Shown here piece by piece: positions 13,701 through 26,372 of a stretch of DNA of 64,000 nucleotides. Source of the DNA: Lingula anatina (lineage: Eukaryota; Brachiopoda; Lingulata; Lingulida; Lingulidae); NCBI RefSeq assembly GCF_001039355.2, contig NW_019775901.1, positions 1-64,000 on the forward strand, written 5' to 3'. Made by a program: the position numbers and the translations under genes. Numbering within the stretch: the first letter of the stretch is position 1; each line of letters opens with the position of its first letter. A model generated the notes under the pieces. The model saw nothing but the letters and a program-made list of their open reading frames with translations. It did not search any database and was not told the DNA's origin.

Positions 13701-16700
13701 GGTATATATCAACATACACTTTTGTAGTTCTGTGAAGTTTATTTGTTTAAAAAGAACTTAATGAACTCAGTGCTGCCTTTCGAAATTTTGTCACACTGTC
13801 AGCTCTTCTGGCTCGTTTTCGGATAATCAAAGAAAAAGTACGACCAGTACAGAAATTCACGTGGCATTTTGCAATATATCAAAACAGGACTGAAGATAAA
13901 ATATACAACTCGGATACTGTTCAGATTTAAATCCTATCAACTTTTCGCTATGAAAAAAAGTTGTGTAATCATTGGATTCCGATACCAAGTAATGAGACTT
14001 ACGAACAATGGTCACATCTCAGCGGGCTTCCTCTGATCCATACATTCTGTTTCCAGTTCTTAAAGGCAGTTATGCGCTTAAAGACAACCTCCTCCGTCGG
14101 TCTGTAGTCGTTACCTTCTTTAAGGAGAGCATCCGTGGAGCTTAACTTGTTGTCCATGAAAAAGCCGTCCTGTGGAAAACAGGAAAATTTCACCGGGTTG
14201 ACAATGACAATATGTTATCATGTCTTAAAATGTAGTTTCCTTTCAACTTACAGCAGATTAACACTAATTAACAAAGATAATAGAAAGTCAAAGATACTGT
14301 AAAATATAAAATACGCTTTTCGTGACGGCGACCCGATTTATCAAGTGTATATGTAGGTAAAATATCCTACAGCGTTTTAAAAGAGCCCATACTATTAAAC
14401 TGCAACCAAAAGTTAATCTTTCAGCGAATCTCCAAGAAAGGACATTCAGTGAAGTATAAAAAAACGGTGATTTTTATTACCATTTCAAAATCTAAAGACG
14501 AAGGAAAATTTCTGAACAAAAAATCGAATCAAACATAGAAAATACCTATATCCAAAACTGCGCTATATTTTCAACAGATATAAAACAAAAAATAACATAC
14601 CCTATTGGAATGAACCACGTTGTTCTCAATTTGAGGCACAGGAAATCTTCTGGCCTCGCCTTCCGCCCACACTGGAGGGTCCATTGAAGCTGAAAGCCCG
14701 TTCGGTGACTCGGGAAAGATTATCCAAATGCCCTTATCCTGCAAATTTTAACTGTTTAATCAGCGATGCTGGCCCGTGTGTGTGCGTGCGTGTGTGCGTG
14801 CGTGCGTGCGTGTGTGTGTGCGTGCGTGTGTGTGTGTTTAACCAAAGTTCGCAAGCGACAAGTTTTGTTGAACCCATGCGCTCCCCTCATATTTATCACA
14901 GTTATCAAAAAACAAGGGCGCGAGTAGAATGAACATAATCATAAATTTACTCTGACACAAGTACTTCTTTTCCGGAGAAAATACTGTATATTGCATTTGC
15001 AAAACTTAAAACACCAGTTTCAATTTTTTCCCTCTACGCAATGAACTGCTTTGTAACGTTTGGAAATCATGAATGAGGATGAGGTGAAATTGGGCTTAAA
15101 ATTCTGATTTTAATTTAAGTTAAAACTTCACAAAGAAACAATGTCAATGACGTTACACATGATCATACAAAAATAAAGTAGGTGGTCAATTCGAGGTCTG
15201 GAAAAATTACTCGATAATAATGGATAAAAAGTTCCGCAAATGCAGTCAGTCTTGTCCACGGGTAACGTTAGATTGCCCCCGGACTATTAAAATATGTTTC
15301 AAATTTAAATCAGAAATCATTAAAAAAAGTCTGAACTAATGACATTTTACTAAGGGTGTAAGCACGGTACTAGTGTTTTTAAAAAAATTGGTCTTCATCT
15401 TAACGTACCTCCGAACCCCCAGCAACGTTGTTTCTCAGGTAAGTATCCGGGCTCTTTATCCAAAATGTAGCTGGCCTGGAGGAAATAACAACACGCCCTC
15501 AAATGACAGAATTATTTGCATGATAAAACAAAAAAGGAACTTTTGCGTGTAAATGGTTCCAAGACAATTTATCGATGGTTCAAAATCACGCGTATGAAGG
15601 CGCGTGTTCCATGACAAATTTGGAACATTACAGGATACTTTATTTTTTGCCATAGCTACAGAAAAGTTATCTTCGAAAAAAAAAGTTCATTCTCTCCTCC
15701 GTTCTTTTGTTTCCATTAATTTTTAAAGGGATACAAGTTTTATTCATTAATTTCTTTCTTTTTTATTTTGCTTGTGAAATCAGCCCCTCAATATATTGGT
15801 CATCAAATCCGAAGAAATGTGACTTCTTTCCGTCTTCCTCCACAATATGGAGTAGGCCCTACTTCCCAATTATCTGGTGAATCACCAAATAACAATATTG
15901 CTGTCAACGTTACAGTGTCTAATATTACTTGAAAAGACCCTTATTTGAAACAAACTTGGCAAGTGATTTTAAAAATCGTCGAAAAAATTATTCAAGACCT
16001 CTGTGAAGCAATCTTTATCAAATCCTCGAGAGGCAGTTACTGTACTTCTCTGATCAAATAGTTTAATCCACAGGGACATCTATTCTGACAGATCCCCATG
16101 CTGACAAGACCCATGTAACTTATAGGCCTACTTGTACCTCAACGAACGGGCAGTTTATTTTCCAGCTAAAAATATATTATTAACGTTACTTACGCGGTGT
16201 CGGTGGGAATGAGAACCCCTTCCATTGTCCCAGTACCAAGATTTCCATCGAATACAGTCCGCCTTTCCGACCCGTCCTCCAGGAAGTAGCAGTGGCCGAT
16301 ACTGAGATAGGCCAGGTTGTCCACGACCTTAAGTATTACAGTCAGGGACTCAGTCCTAATCAATAGGCGCATTCAGATTCACACTTCGTACTAGCTGGGT
16401 TGGCGCAACTTGGGAGGGGGGGGGGGTAGATTGTCGCTAAGGTGCAATACGTGGAATCGGCATTATCAACACGCGAAAGTTATTTACCACTAGCAGCTCT
16501 GGAGGCGTGCCAGACAATTAAGCTTTTCTACTGATTGCACTTTAGGGAGAATCCCCTGCAGAGTTGGGACGACCCAGCTAGTACGATGTGTAAATCTGAA
16601 TGCAGTCATCGAGAGTACTACCTGATTTATCATCCACTCTAAACCCCCTCCTCCTCCATATAGGATGCGGTTATGCCGCCATCCCTCAAAATACGAAATC

Positions 16701-19700
16701 TTGAGTAGAGAGGATTAACTTGTATACACATAAAAAACATTGAAATAAACGAAACTTTTATTAAGTGAAAGAAGAGGTCATTGACAGGTCTTTTGAATGT
16801 ACAGTAAGAGCGAAAAATAACGAGATCTAGATATATTCTACATGGAAGCCAACTAAAAACATGCATTTTACATATAGTGCGTCAGTAAATCTAAAGTCAA
16901 TTTGCCATTAGTTGGTTGTTTAATTTCATAACCCATACATGATACAATCATGACATGGCACTTTTCATATGACCTCACAACTGCGATGGCTCTGTGATGT
17001 CAGAGTGACGTGACCGTGACGTGTTGTGACGTTATATTTTGCCATAAACACTGACCTGAACACCGCTGGTGCCGTGCACGGTAACACATCGCGATACTGA
17101 GTGGTGGATAGAGTTCTGCCTTATGTAAGGACTGGGCACCCCCTCTGCCGTGTCGGTGTCCCCACACATGTGAAAATGGATGGGGTAGGTTCCTAGTGAA
17201 TTTGATTTAATGGATAAATACATACACCTGTGCATACATGTATGTGGACATGAATTATATAATAAAACAATTATAGCCATCTGCTTTTGGTCAGTACGAA
17301 GAATGTTATTGTTCACCCCACCCAAAATTTATAATTGTATAATATTTAAAAGGTGTGAAATGCTAATATTATGAGTTTGGGAGCAATTCTTTGTAAACAC
17401 TGGCCTATGGTTAATATATATTTTTAAAAAACAACAAACGGAACGTCTTGAGGACTTGAGGGTAATTTGATGCTATATCTGACGAGTTTTGATTGATTTC
17501 GCTGGTGCATTTGGAGAAATATTTAAAATTTAGACACTTTCAATAGTTTGCTAATACGTACCGAGAACTGCATGCTGCCCCATGTGCTCAAACTCAGCGC
17601 CTTCAATGTTGACAGAGCCAAAATGGTGATGTACCTGTCAGTGCAACAATATGGGAAATTTAGGGCAAATTTTAATCCAAATATCAGCCATATTACGTGA
17701 GATATTGATTTTGCAGCAATTAAAACGTAAATATCACATAAAGCTACATAATGCTGAAGCTTTTCCACAAATAAGCCTACAGCTTCAGATGCATGCAATT
17801 AAATGTTTTGTATTGGAAGTATTTATAAAAGAAAAAACCTATGGAAAGTAAACTAACTTTCAAGTGTCCTCCAAATATATCTATGTCAAATACGTCGCAG
17901 TGATTATCGCCATAACAAGAGAGTTCACGTTCCCCCCTTATGACGACATTCCTGGTGAGCACCCCGACGTCCGCGCGTTCGTCTACATTATCAATCATCT
18001 CACCAAAATGATCAAACCACAAGGGTGCTGAAACAAAAGAAGTCAACTTATATTATCATTACTTAAAATGGAATAAAACGTGAACATGAATAAGATGCAA
18101 AAGGCAAGTAAAGAGACAGATTGGCAGATATATAAGGAAAAAATAAAGATAATAATAATAAATGGAAGAGGATGATTGGAACTAAACATAGTCATCTACT
18201 ACAAATGGAGTGATACAGACGTGCCTAGTTATACCGTAAAATTGAGACTGCTTGCCATCCAGGAAAAATCTTTAAATCTACAAGAATATATCAATTGTTG
18301 AATACCATCCAAATAGATTCATTCAATAATCGTTAACGAAGTTTTTGATTCAGCATACAAGAGGACTGAGGATTGAGATTGGGAAAATTTGTAAAGAGGA
18401 GAGGACGACGGGTGGGTGGGTGGATGGATGGGGGGAGGGGGTGTATCTAAAAACAGCTTATTGACGGGTACGTAATGAACTTACAGTCTAAATCCACTCT
18501 CGTCTTCCTCACATTTGTGACGGTTCTTATTTCTGTCTGCATCCAGTTGTAGTCCGTGGATCCTATCAGAATCTCATCCCCTTTGAAATAATAATAATAA
18601 TAATAATATATCATCAATACACAAAATACGACAATAAGTTATATTTGTGTTGATAATGTCAGACATCAGAACTGTAACAGCAGGCATCCGACACTCTTTA
18701 ACCATGCATTTGCATCGAGAGACAAGATGTGTAACTAAGTGATTTGAGATTTAATTCATAAAGCAATGTCTGATAATGTGGTATCATGAAGATTGAGAGA
18801 GCATTTATTTACTAATAAAATGTCGTTCGTGTATCTTTATATGCACGAACATTATTACTACTATAAAGTTAATCCATAGCGAAATGGAACATTGGATAAA
18901 AGTGCCTTCAACTGCATATTTTAATATTTAAAAATATATTAAACAACGAAAAGAATAGAGCAAATCGTTTTTAAAAAGACAACATGAAAACTTTTTTCTA
19001 TCTAAGAGGAACGAATTATGTTTCGACTCCTTCATTAAAGGGTGTTGATAACATAAGTGACTCCCCGATGTGAGTTTCAATGTCAGCGCATCTTGACCAC
19101 CGTTCTCGCCCGCTTCTTAACAAAAAAAAAATGGTATTTATGGGAGCATCCAGATAAAACCATCCTACAAGCTGGATCAATCCAACTCTGCGAGGATTCT
19201 CGCTCAAGTGCAGTCAATGTAATCCGCTAAATTGTCTGACACGCCTCCTCGACCAAGAACGGGGTAATAGCTATCATGCGCGATCGGCTCTCGAAAGCTC
19301 TTTTACTCGAGGAGGCGTATACAATTAGGTGATTACACTGAATGCTCTGTAACGAGAATCCCCCTCAGAATTAGATCGATTCAGCTAGTTCGATGGGTTT
19401 ATCTGAACAAGGTCTAAACAATGCAGTTAAAATGTTCGTCAACTTACCTACGTTCCACGACGAAACGTCATCTGCAAGGAACAGCGACGTGGTTCTAAAA
19501 TCAGTCTGTTCCAAAGCCTGAAATCGCACGTACTGTCTTTGTTGCTTTGTCAATCTCTTCGGCTGTTGTTTGACACTGTTTCCACTCTGGACCATGTACT
19601 TCGCACCTTTGATGGTCAGGGTCAAGATTTTTGTCTCGGTGAACACATGTCCACGCATTTGGGCCAGTTCTTCAACCGTGTCCTCTTCTTTGCCTACACA

Positions 19701-20168
19701 CAGAATGAACAAAGTTTTTTCCTCATAGCATAAACGTAAGAATTCTGCAAAAAAGTTTTTAATTACTAACTGATTTATTTATTTATTTTAGTTGTAAATT
19801 ATGAACAAGTACACGAAGAGCTAAGTGCAATTTTCTACTGTATTATGTTTTTTAACATATTCATAATCTTTATGTCAAAAGGAAAAGGATCAGTCTTTGA
19901 TAATTATATGCTTTTAGTACATATGTCATGATAAGGACAATTCTAATTTTAAAAACTACATTAAATCTAAAAGAAAATAGCACAATTCGAGATCATATAT
20001 GAACACTCACAGCGGTTGCCTTGAAGAGTAAATAGGCCTACATGTAGTTTTTTTTAAAAGTCCTTTCAATGTTAACTGATACAGATTGGGTACAAGAAGC
20101 AGGAAAAGAACATTTTCACAAGATAAAAAAATTCCCTTATATGTATATGGATAGTTGTCAAAGGTGAT

Positions 20169-20203
<35 letters not shown>

Positions 20204-23200
20204 ATTGCATCTGCTAAGGAAATGACACAGTGTAAAAACGGATGCTTCCAGTACATACAATAGATGATACCATATGCCCGGCTGTCAAAACAAAGCCATT
20301 GTATGCTTTCTACCAGGACCGCATTTTATATTATTTGAACTTTTTCTCTGACGAATTACTTTCAATTTAACCAGAGACATTTCTGTGAATATCTAGTGAA
20401 AAAAAAAACAATCTGTGACCCTGGTAGAGGGTAGGCATTGTGTATTTTGCAGCCAAATTGATGGGCCGCAGCTTCGTGGTTTTGCCACTCTGCACAAGTT
20501 CCCTTACTTTCTGATATCTACACGAGTTTCATAAAATCTTTCTATGTCATGTTTCTTTGGTTGGAAGACTAAAAAGGACCAAAGTCGAAAAGGCACAAGG
20601 GAAAATTAAATCCTACGTATATATTACTGAAACACATAGGCCCTATCCGTTTCTTAAAAACAATCTTTTAAGATCATTAACATCATTAAAATGACTAATG
20701 CAATAATATTTTTTACACGCAGTCACACGGAGTTTCAAATATAGAAAGATATTTACCTTTGATAAAAATGGCGGCATACGCGTCTCCTTGTTGGAAATTC
20801 CTAAGCTGTGTGGCCCCCTTTTCCTCCAGTGCCGTCAGAAGGGGCTCCAAATCAAAAGTGGAATCGGGGCGCACGACTTCTTCTCGAACCGCCAACATGG
20901 CAAGTTGACCGGAAGTCATTTCTAGCAAGTGTGAAGTACGACTATATATCAGCAGTTCTCCAAACTATACATTTCAAAATAGTAAAAAAAAAGTAAGGTC
21001 AGAAGAATAGGAATTGATTCGCAATGGCATAAGAAACCCGTCCTATATTTTGATCCACTTACGTCATTTTACATCAAAATATGCTCTTTTTGAAGGGTTT
21101 CAAAGCATACCTTTTTTATATAGAACACGGACCAAAAACCAATGCATATATCAGACATATATGTATGACATGCAATGTTGATCGAACATAATCAAACGTA
21201 CCCCTGATTCTAGCTGGAAGATCTTCTTCTATGTCCTGCCTAACGTTAGACTCATAAACGGTTTTGTTCGTTGCAACAAGCTCCTTCTTTTTGTAATTGA
21301 ACTCATAAAGATATATACCGCGGTCAAATTTGTCCCAGCTGCTTCCCAACTGAAATAGAGACATACTTGACGTGTTCAGACACGGGTAAAAATTATAATT
21401 TCAATCCAAATGACTATTTCTACCAGTACAAAATTTTTCGGCTGTTGGCCTTTGTGAAAACTGATATAACCTACCTTCAGTAGTAAAAGTGAATGGATAA
21501 AATGGGGGCATGACCCAGACAATAAATGTCCTTATTTACAGACAAGGACATTAAAAAGTGTTCTTTGAATGAGAATTGCTTCGAAGAAAATTTAGTTGGT
21601 TTTGTACTTACATCATGCGAGAAAAGGAGTCCATCAGCGGCTGTCGAAGGTTTCACAACGGACTGTGTCAGTTTCGTCCAGGATATTTTATCTGCACCGT
21701 GAATTTCCAGGTTTCCATTGTCTACTCCAATAAACTTTTGCCCAAAGTCTGTCACGTCCGGGATGTCGTCTCGTTTCCCTGAAAAAACGTTAGGAACTTA
21801 ACCAGAACCCTAAAGTCTGAGAATACTCTATAAGGAGGTTGCGTTTTTTCGTCTTTTCGTCGACCTTTTGCGTGAACATACTAAACTTTTGGGTTTCAAC
21901 GGATTCATAGTCCTATCAGACCTCTTGCGTTGTTTTGGCATTTTTCGCTTGAACCCCGCCCACTCCCCCAACAGAAAAAGAACATCTTCTTACCTCTAAG
22001 TGTAATGATAGCCTTCTTATCCGCTGGATACTTGCATTCCTCGGACCCAATAATCATAGATCCGTTATTGGCAATCAGTATGTAGTAAGTGCTTACATGT
22101 AGATCAGTCCCTTCCGTATTAATCCCCCATATCAGACGCCCGTCACGTCTGATCTTTATTGCTTTGAGAGGAGGGGGTGACGTGTCCAGCAGTATGGACA
22201 ACCCGTCTTCGATGATGACAACACTGTCCTCGGTGGGCACCTGAATAAACAAACTTTTTTGTGTCAAATAAAAACCATACTTGGAAACACTGGTACATTA
22301 CACAAGTGTTCATTCGAAAAGATACATATACGCTACTGTTAATGAGAGGGTCCGTTTAGAGTACCCTAGGTTCTAGATTCCGGTATTGCCAGCTCGATCT
22401 TGATTTCATATATAACCCATATCAGCAATACCGGCTCTAGCGAACAGCGGCCATGTTACACTTCCATCAATCAATTTGAACTGCTCCGCAGTGAATCTAC
22501 AGTTGAATGTCATCAGACCAAAATGAAACGTAAAACAGATTTTATTCTGCTTTATTTAATTTTATTTGCTGTATTTAAGATGTAAAGTGAAAAAATAAAT
22601 AATATTCTTCGAAAAGAAAAGATATATCCAATGCTTTTGTATTTTTTGCTTATCAAAGAACATTCAGTCCTGAGATATACACGTGCACAATACACGTGCT
22701 TGCCGTGTGCCAAATTTGACAGCTACACTGTATGCCCGATACCACTATAAGGGCTGCGCAAATGTCTACACCAAAATCAGTTTTTAAAGCAGAATGGTGC
22801 TTGTATTGTGGCACTGACCTTCGACTGCAAGATATTTTTAATTCAAACTTCTAACTCCGAGTCAGGCACTTTGTCTCGTCTTTACGAGATAACTTCAGCG
22901 CAAGGCGGGAAAGGCAGCTCCAGGCGGCCAAACCTGTGACGTACGAGACTTATGACTTCCAAATATGGATCCAGGCGGACACAGCTGTGACGTGTGACTT
23001 CCAAAATTTTGAAGAAGAACGCCCTCAGATTGTCGCTGTTCGTCAGAGCTAGTAAAAGCGACTCCATCATATGGTATATTTAACAAGCTAGCTTTTACGT
23101 TGCTCTGACACTCAGGGTAGTTAAGAGCCAATCTGATCCGCGGACTAACAGATCCGCGAATCACATATTGTGTGCACTGGACAATGGACCCCCCCCCCCC

Positions 23201-23751
23201 CCCCGCCCCACGCGCGCCGTCCCAGGGGCAGAGCAATAAAATATTGACATGCTCTCAAGTGGGCCGCGCCTTATTTAATCGTTCGTAAAACGCTTTTGGT
23301 CTAACAAATTAGAAAATTCACTTTATCACCATGTAAGACTATTAACGACTTTTCTTGAGTAACACGTACTAGACAAAAATTTGGCGTGTAAGTCTGAATC
23401 AACTTTAGGTCTAAAATTCTTTTGTTAAACAGACCTCAGTAGTTAAACGTGAATTAGTACAAGTTCAATCTGATGTACATTAAACTCAAGTGTCCTAGCG
23501 CAGAGTAACACACTTCCTAATATTTTTAAGGCAAAAGGATGCCGTATGCAAAAAAAAAAACTACTTAAAATCGTGTGGATCTGAAATTTGTTATAGAAGT
23601 TTTTGACGAATTTCTATTATTCACCAGGCAGGTCAATCAAAATGGTATATTTGATTATATTATAATCAAAAATGAATCCATAGTCATTCCGATTTGATAT
23701 AAGATATCCAATTTAAAATCACTTTGTAGCTATTTCAGGAGCTGCGCTTCC

Positions 23752-23784
<33 letters not shown>

Positions 23785-23872
23785 TGGCTACTCACAGAGT
23801 TCTCTGGCCAGCTCTGTGGGTCACTCCACGGCTTCAGACCGTTTTCTCCCCACGGACACGCGCTAGTATCGC
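8200..23872 (-). CDS. CEMIP/KIAA1199-like hyaluronan-binding protein (G8 domain), 23 exons
   Basis: Homologue of CEMIP/TMEM2, secreted or cell-surface proteins that bind and depolymerise hyaluronan. Exons, in coding order: 23872-23796, 22240-21994, 21778-21612, 21349-21202, 20921-20757, 19693-19448, 18580-18485, 18027-17858, 17634-17562, 17192-17056, 16327-16194, 15475-15409, 14738-14601, 14169-14003, 13686-13651, 13377-13228, 13042-12856, 12417-12199, 11430-11225, 10672-10511, 10018-9844, 9614-9552, 8250-8200. All phases join, giving about 1092 residues. Family landmarks: CPWGENGLKPW at the N-terminus; a G8 domain with FGQKFIGV and GNLEIHGADKISWT; GDEILIGSTDY; CDVFDIDIFGGHLK; YPIHFHMCGD; CVTVHG; IGHCYFLEDG; IIHDYDGSLTG; IRLGLCFP. 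The likely signal-peptide exon was not found; a phase-compatible 13-codon candidate at 25245-25206 has no hydrophobic core. The protein ends soon after the region matching VPMPKK of human CEMIP, so it lacks the human C-terminal tail of about 170 residues. The last exon is the least certain. Confidence 0.9.
9214..9450. mobile_element. MITE-like fold-back element (family A, copy 1)
   Basis: The left arm (about 9216-9286: caatgaaactatcattctac, then gatcgatccaactccgcag and gctgaatgcaatcagatt) is the near reverse complement of the right arm (aatctgattgcattcagc to gatagtttcattgg, about 9378-9447). The arms are about 70 bp. It lies in the last intron of the CEMIP-like gene. The subterminal words ggagttagatcgatcc and gagagtccc are shared with the elements at 16369-16603 and 19147-19409. 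Confidence 0.8.
10716..10770. repeat. (TA)n microsatellite
   Basis: Uninterrupted TA dinucleotide run of about 55 bp in a CEMIP-like intron, just upstream (in gene sense) of the exon at 10672-10511. The open frame read through it on the minus strand is an artefact of the repeat. Confidence 0.95.
12464..12727. mobile_element. Fold-back element (family B) in a CEMIP-like intron
   Basis: The left end ttccagaacagctgatccgc (from about 12472) and the right end ggatcatctgttctgaaaga (from about 12702) are imperfect inverted copies with about 30-bp arms. The interior (cacgccaccttatcctctga) has no coding sign. A related gatccgcgg word occurs near 23137. No clear target-site duplication was identified. 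Confidence 0.6.
14779..14838. repeat. (GT)n/(GC) microsatellite
   Basis: Alternating GTGT and GCGT dinucleotides just before the exon at 14738-14601 in gene sense, close to its splice acceptor (14739-14740). The Cys/Val-rich open frame on the plus strand here is repeat-derived. Confidence 0.9.
16369..16603. mobile_element. MITE-like fold-back element (family A, copy 2)
   Basis: The left arm gcattcagattcacacttcg followed by tactagctgggttg matches, inverted, the right arm gacccagctagtacgatgtg followed by taaatctgaatgc. The right subterminal part agaatcccctgcagagttgg resembles the arms of the copies at 9214 and 19147. A poly-G run (16417-16427) is inside. It lies in the intron directly upstream, in gene sense, of the exon at 16327-16194; the element end is about 40 bp from that exon. 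Confidence 0.7.
19147..19409. mobile_element. MITE-like fold-back element (family A, copy 3)
   Basis: The left arm (catccagataaaaccatcc, gctggatcaatccaactctg, cgaggattctcg) pairs with the inverted right arm (cgagaatccccctcagaatt, agatcgattcagctag, cgatgggtttatctgaa). Inner words acgcctcctcga and tcgaggaggcgt are also inverted, so the palindrome is deep. It lies in a CEMIP-like intron 40 bp downstream, in gene sense, of the exon at 19693-19448. Confidence 0.78.
20172..20202. repeat. (CT)n microsatellite
   Basis: A pure CT run of about 31 bp in a CEMIP-like intron. Confidence 0.95.
23753..23784. repeat. (CTAA)8 tetranucleotide microsatellite
   Basis: Eight perfect CTAA units lie 11 bp from the splice donor of the first recognised CEMIP-like exon (23872-23796). 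Confidence 0.95.
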
Positions 23873-25805
23873 CTTGAAACACAAATAATAAAAGAATAAA
23901 ACCGTACCAAGATCCATTTCCGTTTCTACGTTGCATTTCTGATGAATATCATCAAAGTGCGACGATCGAATTTCCACTGGGGAAGAATCCTGGAGTTGCT
24001 GTTTTTATGCACTTCATTAATTGCATGGAAGTCTGCTGATGATAGCCCTTTGAGGAAAGGTGTATCCTGGTATGGAGACTCGGTCAAAGAGCGGGTATAA
24101 TTTACCAAAATTTATCTAAAAACAATTTTTTCCAGTAAGGTTCAAGGTAGCAAAGGGCGAGGGGTGTTTTCGATGTCCGTTTTCCTAACTCTAACTAATG
24201 GGACAAATCCTGTGTGTTACAACAATCTCGAAGATTCAATTTTATTAGCATGTTGAAATTAACATCACAATTAATATCGCACTTTAATGGATTGTTTAGT
24301 AAAAGAAAAAAGAGTACATTTTCCAGGAAAGGAGATAATTGATGATTTGATGCTAAAATAAACCCCACGTGCAAAACGACTAACATAATTCTAGGGCGCA
24401 ACGAGGCAAGGCTAATAATGCCACTATAAAGTCAGTGTATATCTTGTCCTTGTCTTAAATAAATGTGCTTATTAGCTTTATCTCTTGTACAGTTGTAATT
24501 ATTAAGACTCAAATAATCGTTTTTTGAGACTCCAGCAACTCCCACTGAACTTAAATTGACTTTGAACAGTGATTGCTGCCGCAACACATCTACATGAACC
24601 AGTAATATACCTTCATGATGATCATTATTATTGATACCGCTATAAAGCCATCTGGAATTTCGAAACCTCTTATGTATCCAATTAGCTCTGTTTTACTGAG
24701 AAAAGACCATCTTTATTCAGCGTCAAATACCCATCTTCAGTTTTCTTATGTTATCCTGGTACACCGCCATTAAAACAAACAATAACCATGCCAGTGTATA
24801 AGTACTTGCATTAGAATATTATTGATGGTCATGAACAGCAGATTTATATACAAATCGTCTTTAGTGATACATTTCTGGGATGTACGTGTTTCCACTGTTA
24901 AAATCTATTTAATTGTGGGTTGTTGTCTGTTTTCGTTGGCAAACCTCTACAAGTTATTCAACGATTTTGTTTTACATCACTTTTGCCATATCGCTCCTTG
25001 ATGTCAACATCAAATTAGTTAATTTATAATAAGAGAAATTCCAAAAACGAAAAAATACATTGCTATCTGCTTATATACATTTTTATGTACACGGTACGCG
25101 TCTGAAAATATCCCGAAGTCATATTTCTATGCCCACACATCACGCAAGACTACTATTTTTTCCAATTCAGACCTTAAAAGCTACATAACTCCTCAATAAA
25201 AGTACCTGGCGTCGATAGTTTCGTCTGAAATGTACTGGAAGACATGGCGTTCTAAATCATTATATTTTAGTTACGGATTTAGGGGGGTGTCAGTGGGGTC
25301 CTGACCCCCCCCCTTCCCCACCTTTCGATTTTTGATAAAAAACGTCTAGCTGAATCATAGTTCTAAACCGTACAAAACGGCGCCATTTGCCCTCTAAAAA
25401 CACCAATTTTTATCGGGGCCCTTCAGCCTGCCCCGAACCTGACGCCATGTGGGTGAGGCCTCGGTCAATCCCAAAAAGCTGGACCCCTCCCCAGTCAAAA
25501 AAAATTCTGGATCCGCCCCTGAATTTCAAATGGCACAAATAATCGAATTCAAGTTCATTGGCGGGTCAAGCCATGATTTGCGAGTAGGAAGAAATTGCTT
25601 TTATTCTCAAGGACAATTCATTTCGGCGAGTAAGTCCCGTATAGAGTACCTTTCAAAGCAATAAACGTCGCTCATTACGCTCCCCGCCCTCTCTCGGTAT
25701 AGCACATTTTTTGCACGTTATTTGATACTCAGCGACGTGCGAAGTTGTCATTACACCGCCAACCATCAGCCCTCCACAGCTAGAACCAGCCTCCTTTTCA
25801 TGACT
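23873..25805. other. Upstream region of the CEMIP-like gene
   Basis: The missing first CEMIP-like exon should lie here or further upstream. Candidates on the minus strand are a 40-nt exon at 25245-25206, which has an ATG, ends in the required phase 1 and has a GTACTT donor but no signal peptide; and a hydrophobic start MLVVLHVGFILAS near 24386, which has no phase-compatible donor that I could find. The stretch 25265-25515 (poly-C, cggggcccttcagcctgcc, ctggatccgcccctg) looks like a dispersed repeat. No other gene is visible. Confidence 0.4.
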
Positions 25806-25910
25806 AGAGAGCTTTCGCACCTGCACGTTTAGGTGACCGACTACATTTAGCTATCCGTAACCGCAAAGTGACCAACGTTTATTTCTTCGTGATTTCGCAG
25901 AAAGACCCGG

Positions 25911-26126
25911 TTAGCCTTTACGGATAGTCGAATTGTACAATAGGATGATACGTGTTTCCCGTGCTGTGAGCAGAGACGTTAAATGAGGTCCTACCGCTGT
26001 TGACAGGTTAGGTAATATTTGCTGCACGCGGGTCTTTGCCTTCCTGGACTTTCGAAAGACTTTAAAAGTTCTGTTGTCTCCTGTAGCAAAAACTACTTGG
26101 GAGGTGTTCTTTTTGTCAACTGCCAC
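25911..26126 (-). CDS. Unrecognised open frame inside the transposon
   Basis: About 70 codons, open from near 26126 to a TAA at 25911. The peptide is basic (DNRTFKVFRKSRKAKTR) and matches no family I recognise. It lies between the left terminal repeat and the SANT-like gene on the same strand. It could be a remnant of a second transposon protein, a terminal exon, or chance. Confidence 0.2.
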   Translation of the reverse strand: MAVDKKNTSQVVFATGDNRTFKVFRKSRKAKTRVQQILPNLSTAVGPHLTSLLTARETRIILLYNSTIRKG

Positions 26127-26372
26127 ACCTGTGTGTATGGCAATCAGACGAGTCGGTATTTTTAACTAGATCCTCCCACCTTGGAGAACTACTTAGCATG
26201 AACTGTACAGGTGTAAATTGTGCGTATGAAAATTAAAGAGTAAAAACTGAAATTCATACAGTAAGCAAACATTTATTTAAATGAAATCTTGAAATATAAA
26301 ACTACTGTTTTAACAAAGATTCAGCCTATGTGTATGTTGTAGGCAGCAAGAGCCTACTAGTAGTATGTCAGC

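Noticed and set aside
24195-24386. Hydrophobic minus-strand start MLVVLHVGFILAS as the CEMIP signal-peptide exon
   Set aside because: No suitable splice donor in phase 1 follows the hydrophobic stretch; kept only as a weak possibility.
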